Positions 8,584 to 15,750 of a DNA stretch of 39,534 bases are shown here, piece by piece (within the stretch, counting starts at the first letter, position 1; each line of letters starts with the position of its first letter). The stretch is from an uncultured Desulfobulbaceae bacterium (GTDB lineage: Bacteria > Desulfobacterota > Desulfobulbia > Desulfobulbales > BM004). Under the pieces are notes generated by a model. It had not been told where the DNA came from, searched no databases, and was given only the letters and a program-made list of their open reading frames with translations. Both the position numbers and the translations under genes were made by a program. Where the stretch lies: positions 1 through 39,534 of the forward strand of contig CALZHP010000021.1 in assembly GCA_945787325.1 (NCBI GenBank), given 5' to 3'.

Positions 8584-8826
8584 ATTTTCCCTCCGTCACC
8601 TAATTTTCCTCAGCTTAAATATGACATCATTTAAAGGATATCTCTGTCATGGTAGCCATGCAATCTTCCGGCAACTAATCAATTTTGACTGTTGGGATCG
8701 ATAACAATTTTTTACAATCATAATACCCTTGCTTAACTGACCTACAAATCCATATCAATAAATGACCCTCAAAGTCAAGAGGAATAAGCCACCCCCCCCG
8801 CATTTATCTTTTTAAATAACAGTAGG

Positions 8827-9549
8827 TTACTCAATCAATTCTTTAAAATAAACGATTGATGGAAACTCTTTTGAAAATGTCACGGGACTTCTACTGCTTG
8901 GCCTAGCTACAAATACAAGCAATCCCATGCCGTACTCCCGGGCAGAATGAAGGACTTTTTCCGTATCGTCCGCCAGCAATGTTCTGTTTTTATCATAATA
9001 AAGAATCTTCTCCAGCCGCTCCCAAAACAGTGGTTCCTCTTTAGCCATCCCAACTTCCTGCGAGCAGACGATACGATCAAAATATTCGCCGATCAATGTC
9101 TTTCGCATTTTTATTTCCAGTGTTTTGCTGTGGGCGTTTGTGACCAGATGAACAGCTTTGCCGATCCTCCTGCAGTATTGCAGGAAATCAATAACATAAG
9201 GGTGCACCTGGACAAGATGGTCTATCTTGACTTTCAAGGCAGGGATGTCGAGGTTAAGCTCATTAGACCAGTAGTCCAGGTCCGTCCATTCCAGCCTACC
9301 CTCAATCTTCTTATAGCTGGCCAGCAGTTTTTTTCTTGCCTCAATTACTGTTAAATCATTTTTTTCGGCATAAATCTCGGGGACATAATGTTCCCAGAAA
9401 AAGTCGTCAAAGTGTTTGTCGAGCAGGGTGCCGTCCATGTCCAACAGTACCGTATCCACCGAGGCCCAATTAAGCTTCCATTTGATAGGTGGGGCTGACT
9501 GTTTAATCTCTTGAGTCATATTCTGTTTTGCCTTTTCATTAATTATCAA
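8827..9549 (-). CDS. yrfG: HAD-family hydrolase, YrfG-like GMP/IMP nucleotidase
   Basis: 240 residues. HAD motif I is LLDMDGTLLD with the nucleophile Asp and the acid/base Asp two residues later; motif II is HLVTNAHSKT; the motif III lysine lies in VGMAKEEPLFW; motif IV is LLADDTEKV. The sequence between motifs I and II (KHFDDFFWEHYVPEIYAEK) closely follows YrfG, which dephosphorylates GMP and IMP. The start is uncertain: ATG at 9549 gives 240 residues, while ATG at 9519 (MTQEIK) is preceded at 11 nt by AAAAGG and gives 230. It is the first gene on the - side of the integrase promoter region and about 240 bp from the response regulator, so it is probably transcribed alone. The exact substrate is inferred. 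Confidence 0.85.
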   Translation of the reverse strand: MIINEKAKQNMTQEIKQSAPPIKWKLNWASVDTVLLDMDGTLLDKHFDDFFWEHYVPEIYAEKNDLTVIEARKKLLASYKKIEGRLEWTDLDYWSNELNLDIPALKVKIDHLVQVHPYVIDFLQYCRRIGKAVHLVTNAHSKTLEIKMRKTLIGEYFDRIVCSQEVGMAKEEPLFWERLEKILYYDKNRTLLADDTEKVLHSAREYGMGLLVFVARPSSRSPVTFSKEFPSIVYFKELIE

Positions 9550-9964
9550 ACAGCAAATACTACTGTAACCCAGTCATTAGTCATCTTTTCCGATGGTACT
9601 AACATTTAAAACTGACTACGTTTACGTATGTCTACCATTAATGTTTATAACAATACTCAAATATCTTGATCCTGAGCATCAAGTTTTTTTCTTTTCAATG
9701 TAGTATTATATTACGGCTGATTTATATATGAAAACATAATGTTTCGCGCATTATTAGTATATTTTTTTATTTATAATATTAATTTCAATATATTATATAT
9801 CAATAATAAATATCTTTAAAATTTTTTACGCCAAAATATCTTGACCATAATTGACGGTAACGTTATAAGTGGACATGATTTCTGGGGCGTGAAAGATCTT
9901 GGAATGCTAGACCAGTAACGTGCAATGAAGCATTAGACATTCTTTCGGAACAATAAGATTAGTT
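9550..9964. other. AT-rich spacer between the nucleotidase gene and the integron integrase
   Basis: 415 bases without a gene. About 9690-9835 is extremely AT-rich, with repeated TTATAT and AATATT strings, much more so than its neighbours. The right end carries the integrase promoter (9841-9869). In an integron this is where the attI recombination site and cassette promoter would be. I looked for GTTRRRY core sites and a LexA-type CTGT-N8-ACAG box and found none I would defend. Confidence 0.5.
9841..9869 (+). promoter_or_regulatory. Candidate sigma70-type promoter for the integron integrase
   Basis: TTGACC (9841-9846) and TATAAG (9864-9869) are separated by exactly 17 bp and point toward the integrase. 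Transcription would start near 9876, leaving a leader of about 100 nt before the ATG at 9980. Confidence 0.6.
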
Positions 9965-9979
9965 TTGGAGAATAGCGAT

Positions 9980-10945
9980 ATGGAAAAGCCGAAACTTCTA
10001 GACCACGTAAGAAATTTAATCCGCGAAAAGCAGTACAGCATACGGACCGAAGAAGCTTACCTGAACTGGATAAAACGCTTTATTTTATACCACAAAAAGC
10101 AGCACCCCATGCAGATGGGCGAAACAGAAATATCAGAGTTTCTCGAGTTTCTCACTGATACTATGAAAGTCGCACCGTCCACCCGAAATCAGGCACAAAA
10201 CGCCATTGTTTTTCTTTACACTCAGATATTAAAGAAAGACCTTCCTAAACTAGAAGAAATCAAAAAATCAAAAAAACCCGGCAAACTACCTGTAGTTTTT
10301 ACTCGCGATGAAGCAGCAAAGGTTATTGCCAGACTTGAAGGAACAAAGTGGTTGATGGCTAGCCTTTTATACGGCTCTGGACTGAGGCTCATGGAATGCA
10401 TGCGCTTAAGGATTGGTGACATCAATCTAAAAAAGAAGGAAATTACAGTTCGCGATGCCAAGGGAAATGAAGACAGGAAAACTATTCTCCCTGAAACACT
10501 TATAACACCTCTTAAGCAGCACCTTGTGCGGGTAAAGGAAATACACACTAGCGACCTTGAGCACGGTTTTGGCAATGTCTATTTACCACCTGCAATTGAA
10601 GCGCGGCTTCCCAAGTCAGGACTGAAGTGGGAATGGCAATGGGTATTCCCTGCCGCAAGGAGATCTATGGATGCTCAGTCCAAGGTTATGCGTCGCCATC
10701 ATCTGGCGGAAACAGTGCTGCAGCGTGCTGTGAAAAAAGCCATTCGTGAGTCAGGTTTAAGAAAGGCTGCATCGTGCCATACTTTCCGGCACAGTTTTGC
10801 GACACATCTTCTGGAGGATGGTTACGACATCGAAACAACTCAGGAAATTATGGGGCACAAGCATATCAACTCCACAAGGATATATACGCACATTGCTGAG
10901 AGCGTTAGTGATGAGATAAGGAGCCCCATTGATCGAAAAGTTTAG
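9980..10945 (+). CDS. intI: Integron integrase (IntI-type tyrosine recombinase)
   Basis: 321 residues from the ATG at 9980, chosen because GGAG (9967-9970) lies 9 nt upstream; the frame also opens at a TTG at 9965. The N-terminal SAM-like domain carries EKQYSIRTEEAYLNWIKRF. The catalytic residues of tyrosine recombinases are present: R136 (YGSGLRLMECMRLR), H267 and R270 (CHTFRHSFATHLL), H293 (IMGHKHINS) and nucleophile Y302 (TRIYTHI). Between them, near 200-222, is the insertion specific to integron integrases (LPKSGLKWEWQWVFPAA), which separates it from XerC/D and phage integrases. The protein looks complete and active. The genes on its upstream side run the opposite way, as in an integron, but no attC site was recognised. 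It ends 14 bp from the convergent CBS/DUF294 gene. Confidence 0.92.
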   Translation: MEKPKLLDHVRNLIREKQYSIRTEEAYLNWIKRFILYHKKQHPMQMGETEISEFLEFLTDTMKVAPSTRNQAQNAIVFLYTQILKKDLPKLEEIKKSKKPGKLPVVFTRDEAAKVIARLEGTKWLMASLLYGSGLRLMECMRLRIGDINLKKKEITVRDAKGNEDRKTILPETLITPLKQHLVRVKEIHTSDLEHGFGNVYLPPAIEARLPKSGLKWEWQWVFPAARRSMDAQSKVMRRHHLAETVLQRAVKKAIRESGLRKAASCHTFRHSFATHLLEDGYDIETTQEIMGHKHINSTRIYTHIAESVSDEIRSPIDRKV

Positions 10946-10959
10946 ATTTCTCATCCTGT

Positions 10960-12468
10960 CTAAATCACCAGCTCTCCGAATTCCGATGCAACCAGTTCCT
11001 GTAGAGAGGATACAGCCTTATATGCGTGGCGAAGTGTTTCTCGGTCAAGCTTGGAAAGGTTTTCAGGTTTTATATAGGTATCGACGGGTTTGTTATTCAT
11101 TATTTTTTTCACCTCGGTTTCGAGAGCCAATTGCAGCAAGAACAGGTAAGCAGACTCGAAATATTCGCCATCGTCTGGATGGATAAAGCCGCCTTTTACT
11201 AGGGCTTCAAGCCTTTTGAGCGTAGCCGTATCCTTAATGCCATGCATTAAGGCCAAAATACGAACGCCTTCAACCACAAAAAGCAAACCACTCCTTTTTA
11301 TAGCAATTTCACCCCGATGCATCTGGTCCTTTTCGGTGATAAACCTTCCTAGCAAGCCCAAAGGTACCTTGTGACCACCTTCCTCTTCATGCATTACCTG
11401 CAGGACATCACGGTGCATAGAGATCTGCGAAAAGGCAAAATCTCGAACATCCCTGAAAAGAGCACGGGCTCCATAAACATGCGAGGCATCAAAAAGCACA
11501 GTTGAAAACCTGCCAAGTTCACGCACCTGCTTCTCAAACCAGTAACGAATCTGCTGTTTCCACTCAGAAACACTCTTGCGCCACAATGGATTACTGCTCA
11601 TAATGTACCCTGAACATAATTCAAAATCAGCCTCAGCAAGTCGTGCTGAAAATTTACTGGTCAGTTCAATGTAATATTCGTCATACTGGCTTTCATTATC
11701 ATTATCGGCAATAATCATACCGTGGTCTTGATCTGTGACCAGCAGGTTTTCGAGACGGCCGTGGCTACCGGTCAGATAAACACTTATCGGTGCAGGTGGC
11801 TCACCCATCTCTTTGATTGACATTTCCAGGATCTTACGGTGAATATCACGATTAACCAGTGAAATCATCACTACAATATCATGTGCCTTTCGACCGCTTT
11901 GCAAGCGTGAGTCTGCTATAGCGGGTAACTTGTCCCTCACTCTTCTGAGTGCCGCAGCGTCTGTCGCTTCCCATATACCTTCTATGAGGGTCATGGGTTC
12001 AGGATAGCGAAGTTTCAGTAGCTGACGCATGGTAACAATACCTGCAATCTTGTCATTTTCCACCAGCGGAAGGTGCTTAATACCTTTAGTGGACAGGACC
12101 GAAAGAGCTCTGTAAATAGAATTGTGAGGGCGGAGAACAACAGGGTCTGGGGTCATTACCGACGTAATCGGGGTCAAAGATATGTCAGCGCATTCTTTTG
12201 ACACAACACGCTGCATTATGTCCCGCTCAGTAAGTATACCAACTGGTTTACGCCCCTTATCCACCACGATGGCACTGGAAATCTTCCTAGAAATCATCCC
12301 CTGTAGTACATCACGCAACATTGCATCTTCAGTACATGTATAAACAGAGGTATTCATTACCGCCCTGAGATACTCACTGTAAGGATAGGATTCTACTTTT
12401 TGGAGAGTATCTTTTTGTTCCTGAAGTATTTTTCGGGATTCCTGGTCTGCAATTGAGCGTTTCTTCAT
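10960..12468 (-). CDS. CBS-domain pair + DUF294 putative nucleotidyltransferase
   Basis: 502 residues from the ATG at 12468. Two CBS domains come first (about 45-100: VMNTSVYTCTEDA to GILTERDIM; about 110-165: VMTPDPVVLRPHN to GIVTMRQLL), usually binding adenine nucleotides. A DUF294 nucleotidyltransferase domain follows with GSHGRLENLLVTDQDHGMII, keeping the DxD-type acidic pair (DQD), then the helical DUF294 C-terminal domain. The fold is related to the GlnD uridylyltransferase, but no target is known. The usual Glu of GS-E-GR is His here. The frame is open back to a TTG at 12510, but a perfect TATAAT at 12499-12504 on the coding strand lies inside that extension, so ATG 12468 is preferred. 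A paralogue with added cNMP domain is at 25993-27867. DUF294 genes are known companions of acetate symporters. Confidence 0.85.
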   Translation of the reverse strand: MKKRSIADQESRKILQEQKDTLQKVESYPYSEYLRAVMNTSVYTCTEDAMLRDVLQGMISRKISSAIVVDKGRKPVGILTERDIMQRVVSKECADISLTPITSVMTPDPVVLRPHNSIYRALSVLSTKGIKHLPLVENDKIAGIVTMRQLLKLRYPEPMTLIEGIWEATDAAALRRVRDKLPAIADSRLQSGRKAHDIVVMISLVNRDIHRKILEMSIKEMGEPPAPISVYLTGSHGRLENLLVTDQDHGMIIADNDNESQYDEYYIELTSKFSARLAEADFELCSGYIMSSNPLWRKSVSEWKQQIRYWFEKQVRELGRFSTVLFDASHVYGARALFRDVRDFAFSQISMHRDVLQVMHEEEGGHKVPLGLLGRFITEKDQMHRGEIAIKRSGLLFVVEGVRILALMHGIKDTATLKRLEALVKGGFIHPDDGEYFESAYLFLLQLALETEVKKIMNNKPVDTYIKPENLSKLDRETLRHAYKAVSSLQELVASEFGELVI

Positions 12469-12498
12469 AACTGGTTTGTACCTGTCTGCAGAATTAAG

Positions 12499-12545
12499 AT
12501 TATACAACAAATCTGTTAATCTGTTTCAAAGACGACTATTTGAAA
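12499..12545 (-). promoter_or_regulatory. Candidate promoter with overlapping inverted repeat for the CBS/DUF294 gene
   Basis: On the - strand TTGAAA (12529-12524) and a perfect TATAAT (12504-12499) are 19 bp apart, slightly long. The inverted repeat TTTCAAA-N8-TTTGAAA (12524-12545) covers the -35 box and could be an operator. Transcription would start near 12492, 24 nt before the chosen ATG. Confidence 0.5.
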
Positions 12546-12681
12546 GCGGTAAGTCATTTTTTTCAAAGAATAACCGCAGGCGGACCTGATATATCAAAGT
12601 TTAATTACTGAAACACACATCTCTAATATCACTATTTTCATAAAAAAAACAAGCAAATATCCTTCATCAAAAATGTTTTTC

Positions 12682-12720
12682 AAAAAAAAACGCAGAATCC
12701 CCGGTAAAGGGGATTCTGCG
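12682..12720 (-). terminator. Rho-independent terminator of the symporter-acs operon
   Basis: A perfect 12-bp stem, CGCAGAATCCCC (12691-12702) with GGGGATTCTGCG (12709-12720) and a six-base loop, is followed on the - strand by nine T (12690-12682). On the + strand five T follow (12721-12725), so it may work both ways. It lies 52 bp past the acs stop. Confidence 0.93.
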
Positions 12721-12772
12721 TTTTTCGCAATGATTGTTAAAACTTCGATTGCAATAAGTCGGTAATGACTTG

Positions 12773-14812
12773 TTAATCCTGAACCATTTTCTTGATTTCA
12801 TCAACTATTTCAGGATTAGCCAGAGTCATAACGTTGCCAACATCACCTTTGTTGGAGATAGCACCAAGAACACGTCGCATGATTTTGCCAGAACGGGTTT
12901 TTGGCATGTCAGGCACAATCCATACCTTGCGTGGCCTAGCAATCTTACCGATATCAGTACAAACACGTTCAGAAATCTTCTTGGCAAGCTCATCGGATGC
13001 TTCAAATCCGGGCCTGAGGGAAACATAGAGATCAGGCTCCTTACCCTTGATTTCATGAGCTACCGGAACAACAGCAGCTTCAGCCAGTTCTTCAACATTC
13101 AGCGCTGCAGACTCAATCTCTTTGGTGCCAAGCCTATGGCCGGAGACGTTGATAACATCGTCAATTCGGCCCAGGATACGGAAATATCCGTCAGCAGCTA
13201 CCACTGCCGCATCACCGGCCAGGTATGGCCAGTCACGCCAATCCTTGCTGTTGCGGTCCGTGCAGTACTGTCCATAATATGAATCGATATAGCGATCACG
13301 GTCGCCCCAGACAGTCTGGAAGGCACCCGGCCAGGGGTTCTTGATACAGATATTGCCGGCTTTACCTTCTCCTGGCAAAATTTCTTTACCGTCTTCATCC
13401 AGAACAATCGGATGGATACCAGGCGCACCCGGCCCGGCGCTACCAGGTTTCATGGGAGAAATGCCCGGCAGGGTAGTACAGAGAAAACCACCCGTCTCTG
13501 TCTGCCACCACGTGTCGACAATAACCGCTTTTCCTTTGCCGATCACCTCATGGTACCATTTCCATACTGAGGGTTCGATGGGCTCGCCTACTGTGGTCAT
13601 ATGCTTGAAATTGTAGTTGTACTTTGCAGGCTCATCCGGTCCAATTTTTCTGAGTGCCCTGATAACTGTCGGCGCGGTATGGAAAATATTAACATCCAGC
13701 TCTTCGGCGATACGCCAGCAGCGTCCGGCATCCGGATAGTTAGGAACACCTTCATAGACAACCGAAGAGGCACAGATGGAAAGCGGGCCATAAACGATAT
13801 AGGAGTGACCCGTGATCCAGCCGATGTCCGCCATACACCAGTAGACGTCTTCAGGATGGATATCCTGGATATACTTTGAGGTTCCAGCAGCATAGGAAAG
13901 GTACCCGCCGGTAGAATGCTGGCAGCCCTTAGGTTTACCTGTTGTGCCACTGGTATACATGAGGAATAACGGGGCCTCAGCCGGCATGGAAACCGGATCC
14001 ACCTTGACTCTTTTATAATCTTTCAATACATCGTTCATAGAGTAGTCACGGCCATCAACCAATGGTGAGTTGCTGCCGTATTTACCCGGATGACGCTGCC
14101 AGACCAAAACCTTCTCAATTGTGTGTCCTTCTTTTTTGCTGACCTCATAAGCCTCGTCAGCGTTGGCCTTATGGTCGATCCATTTGCCGCCGCGGTAGTA
14201 GCCGTCGATGGTGATCAACGTGCGGCTTTGGGAATCAACGGCACGGTCAGAGCAAGCCGACGGACTGAAGCCACCGAAAACAACAGAGTGGATAACGCCC
14301 AGGCGGGCACAGGCCAGCATGGTAATTGGCAGTTCCGCGGTCATCGGCAGATGGATGGTTACACGATCCCCTGCTTTCAGTCCGCAGAAATCACGCAACA
14401 GTGCGGCAACCTCATTGACCCTGGTATACAGTTCCTGGTAGGTGATATGCTCGATTCTGTCATCTTCTGAGTCCGGCACAAAATGGATCGCTGTTTTATT
14501 TTTATTTTTTGCAAGATGCCTGTCAATACAGTTATAGCTGACGTTGAGCTTACCGCCGACAAACCACTTCCAGAGGGGAGCATCACTGGTATCTAAAGTA
14601 GTATGCCAGGTCTCGTCCCAATCGAGAAGATCTGCATATTCCTTAAAACAATCCGGAAAATTGTCCAGGCTGAAGCGGTCATAGATTGATTTATCGTTGA
14701 CATTCGCCTGTGCAATAAACTCTTCCGAGGGGTAGTAATAGTCCTCTTCCTGCCAGTGCACCGCAATTTGGGATTCTGATACTTCCATTTCGTCTTTTTC
14801 GCTCATCATCAA
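12773..14812 (-). CDS. acs: Acetate--CoA ligase (AMP-forming acetyl-CoA synthetase)
   Basis: 679 residues, close to the usual 650 for Acs. It converts acetate, ATP and CoA to acetyl-CoA, AMP and PPi in the cytoplasm via acetyl-AMP. Visible motifs are the P-loop YTSGTTGKPKG, DTWWQTETGG of the acetate/adenylate site, the hinge region GRIDDVINVSGHRLGT, and the C-terminal PKTRSGKIMRR, whose Lys (about residue 643) is the catalytic lysine that protein acetyltransferases silence in this family. Start choice: three ATGs in a row follow GAAGGAG; spacing favours the second or third (14809 or 14806). It is the last gene of the operon behind the symporter, small membrane protein and TPR gene, and is followed by a strong terminator. 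Confident assignment. Confidence 0.97.
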   Translation of the reverse strand: MMMSEKDEMEVSESQIAVHWQEEDYYYPSEEFIAQANVNDKSIYDRFSLDNFPDCFKEYADLLDWDETWHTTLDTSDAPLWKWFVGGKLNVSYNCIDRHLAKNKNKTAIHFVPDSEDDRIEHITYQELYTRVNEVAALLRDFCGLKAGDRVTIHLPMTAELPITMLACARLGVIHSVVFGGFSPSACSDRAVDSQSRTLITIDGYYRGGKWIDHKANADEAYEVSKKEGHTIEKVLVWQRHPGKYGSNSPLVDGRDYSMNDVLKDYKRVKVDPVSMPAEAPLFLMYTSGTTGKPKGCQHSTGGYLSYAAGTSKYIQDIHPEDVYWCMADIGWITGHSYIVYGPLSICASSVVYEGVPNYPDAGRCWRIAEELDVNIFHTAPTVIRALRKIGPDEPAKYNYNFKHMTTVGEPIEPSVWKWYHEVIGKGKAVIVDTWWQTETGGFLCTTLPGISPMKPGSAGPGAPGIHPIVLDEDGKEILPGEGKAGNICIKNPWPGAFQTVWGDRDRYIDSYYGQYCTDRNSKDWRDWPYLAGDAAVVAADGYFRILGRIDDVINVSGHRLGTKEIESAALNVEELAEAAVVPVAHEIKGKEPDLYVSLRPGFEASDELAKKISERVCTDIGKIARPRKVWIVPDMPKTRSGKIMRRVLGAISNKGDVGNVMTLANPEIVDEIKKMVQD

Positions 14813-14843
14813 ACTCCTTCAAATAATATAATTCCATGTTGTG

Positions 14844-15422
14844 TCACTTTTTCAGCTTGTACATTCTCTGCTCTTCGTCAATTTCTGGAACTTGTAGAGT
14901 CCGCTTATCAGCCGGTTTCTGCAGTTCTTCTTCTAAATAACGGGCACGGTCCGCTATGGTTGGTGGTTTTTTGTCAATATTTCGCATAAATCTCCATAGA
15001 AAGCCCGGACCTTCTAAAACTTCCGGGTCGAGTGCAATGGATTTCTTATAATCGGCAAGTGCCTCCTCATATCTTCCCATTCGATCATAAAGGATGCCTC
15101 TATCCGCAAAAGCTGCGGCAAGGTTGGGATCCAGCGTTATTGTCGTATTAAATTCTTCAAGCGCTTCATTATCCCTTCCCATCTGCATATATGTTATGGC
15201 AAGACCTAGATGGGCACTGACATGTTCGCTGTTATGGGAAATTGCTGTAGTAAATTCCTTGATGGCCTCATCATATTGGCCGTCTTCAAGACGATAGTTC
15301 CCTTTTGTAACATTATAATTTCCAGGAACTTTTTCCGTTCCCACACGCCAGTAAAACACAAAAGCAGCGACCCCGATTACCAACAACAAGGCAACCATTG
15401 GCCTAGAAACGGATTGATTCAT
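14844..15422 (-). CDS. Membrane-anchored TPR protein
   Basis: 192 residues. An N-terminal hydrophobic segment (about 8-25, PMVALLLVIGVAAFVFYW) is an uncleaved anchor or signal. Three tetratricopeptide repeats follow from about 37 to 138: GNYRLEDGQYDEAIKEFTTA, LGLAITYMQMGRDNEALEEF and ADRGILYDRMGRYEEALADY. The C-terminus is charged. TPR domains mediate protein contacts; no enzymatic activity is seen. It sits 31 bp upstream of acs and 22 bp downstream of the small membrane protein in the acetate operon, which suggests a role in assembly or anchoring of the uptake or activation machinery. That role is inference only. Confidence 0.8.
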   Translation of the reverse strand: MNQSVSRPMVALLLVIGVAAFVFYWRVGTEKVPGNYNVTKGNYRLEDGQYDEAIKEFTTAISHNSEHVSAHLGLAITYMQMGRDNEALEEFNTTITLDPNLAAAFADRGILYDRMGRYEEALADYKKSIALDPEVLEGPGFLWRFMRNIDKKPPTIADRARYLEEELQKPADKRTLQVPEIDEEQRMYKLKK

Positions 15423-15444
15423 GGGTTCCGAAACCTGTATAAAA

Positions 15445-15741
15445 TTAATAAAAGTTGAGTATCAATATTTTATTGTACAGAAATGCAAAAGTAACGGCAA
15501 TTATTACTGCTGCAATCGTCACCTTTCCTTTTAAGACTTCCAGCTCTTTGTCTGTAATCGCCCTGTTAGCCTTTGACTGATGGCGATTAACATTGAGAGC
15601 AAGAATAAACTTCCGTACAGGGAAAAATAGAATAATTCCCAGCAGTATAGAAGTGATACTATAAAAAAAAGTCATCATTTGTTTGAACAAATACACGAGG
15701 CCCCAGACCCCGGTTAGAGAACCGGGATCTCGGAGCCCCAT
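15445..15741 (-). CDS. Small membrane protein between the symporter and the TPR gene
   Basis: Up to 98 residues with two hydrophobic segments (FFYSITSILLGIILFFPV and VTIAAVIIAVTFAFLYNKIL) separated by a basic loop. I do not recognise the family. Small two-helix proteins often accompany sodium:solute symporters (as DUF4212 or DUF485 proteins do), and the position right after the symporter fits that, but sequence identity is not evident. The start is unclear: ATG at 15741 would translate through a hairpin and has no ribosome-binding site, while ATGs at 15678 or 15675 begin right at the first hydrophobic segment and give 77 or 76 residues. I think the shorter form is more likely. Confidence 0.6.
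   Translation of the reverse strand: MGLRDPGSLTGVWGLVYLFKQMMTFFYSITSILLGIILFFPVRKFILALNVNRHQSKANRAITDKELEVLKGKVTIAAVIIAVTFAFLYNKILILNFY
15709..15726 (-). other. Intra-operon hairpin after the symporter stop
   Basis: CCCGGTT and AACCGGG form a perfect 7-bp stem with a four-base loop, starting 25 bp past the symporter stop. There is no T tract after it on the - strand, so it is more likely an RNA-stabilising or processing element than a terminator. Confidence 0.5.
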
Positions 15742-15750
15742 GGAAAAGGT

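Noticed and set aside
8792-8799. Run of eight C as a phase-variation tract
   Set aside because: It is in the spacer behind the nucleotidase gene, outside any coding frame or promoter, so length changes would have no evident effect.
8584-8826. attC-like site between the nucleotidase and response regulator genes
   Set aside because: GTTATC and CCCAAC strings occur, but they do not form the paired GTTRRRY/RYYYAAC cores with a foldable imperfect inverted repeat.
13120-13150. Lys in the Acs hinge segment GHRLGTKEIES as an unusual substitution
   Set aside because: To my knowledge Acs proteins from related lineages also carry Lys here; catalytic residues are unaffected.
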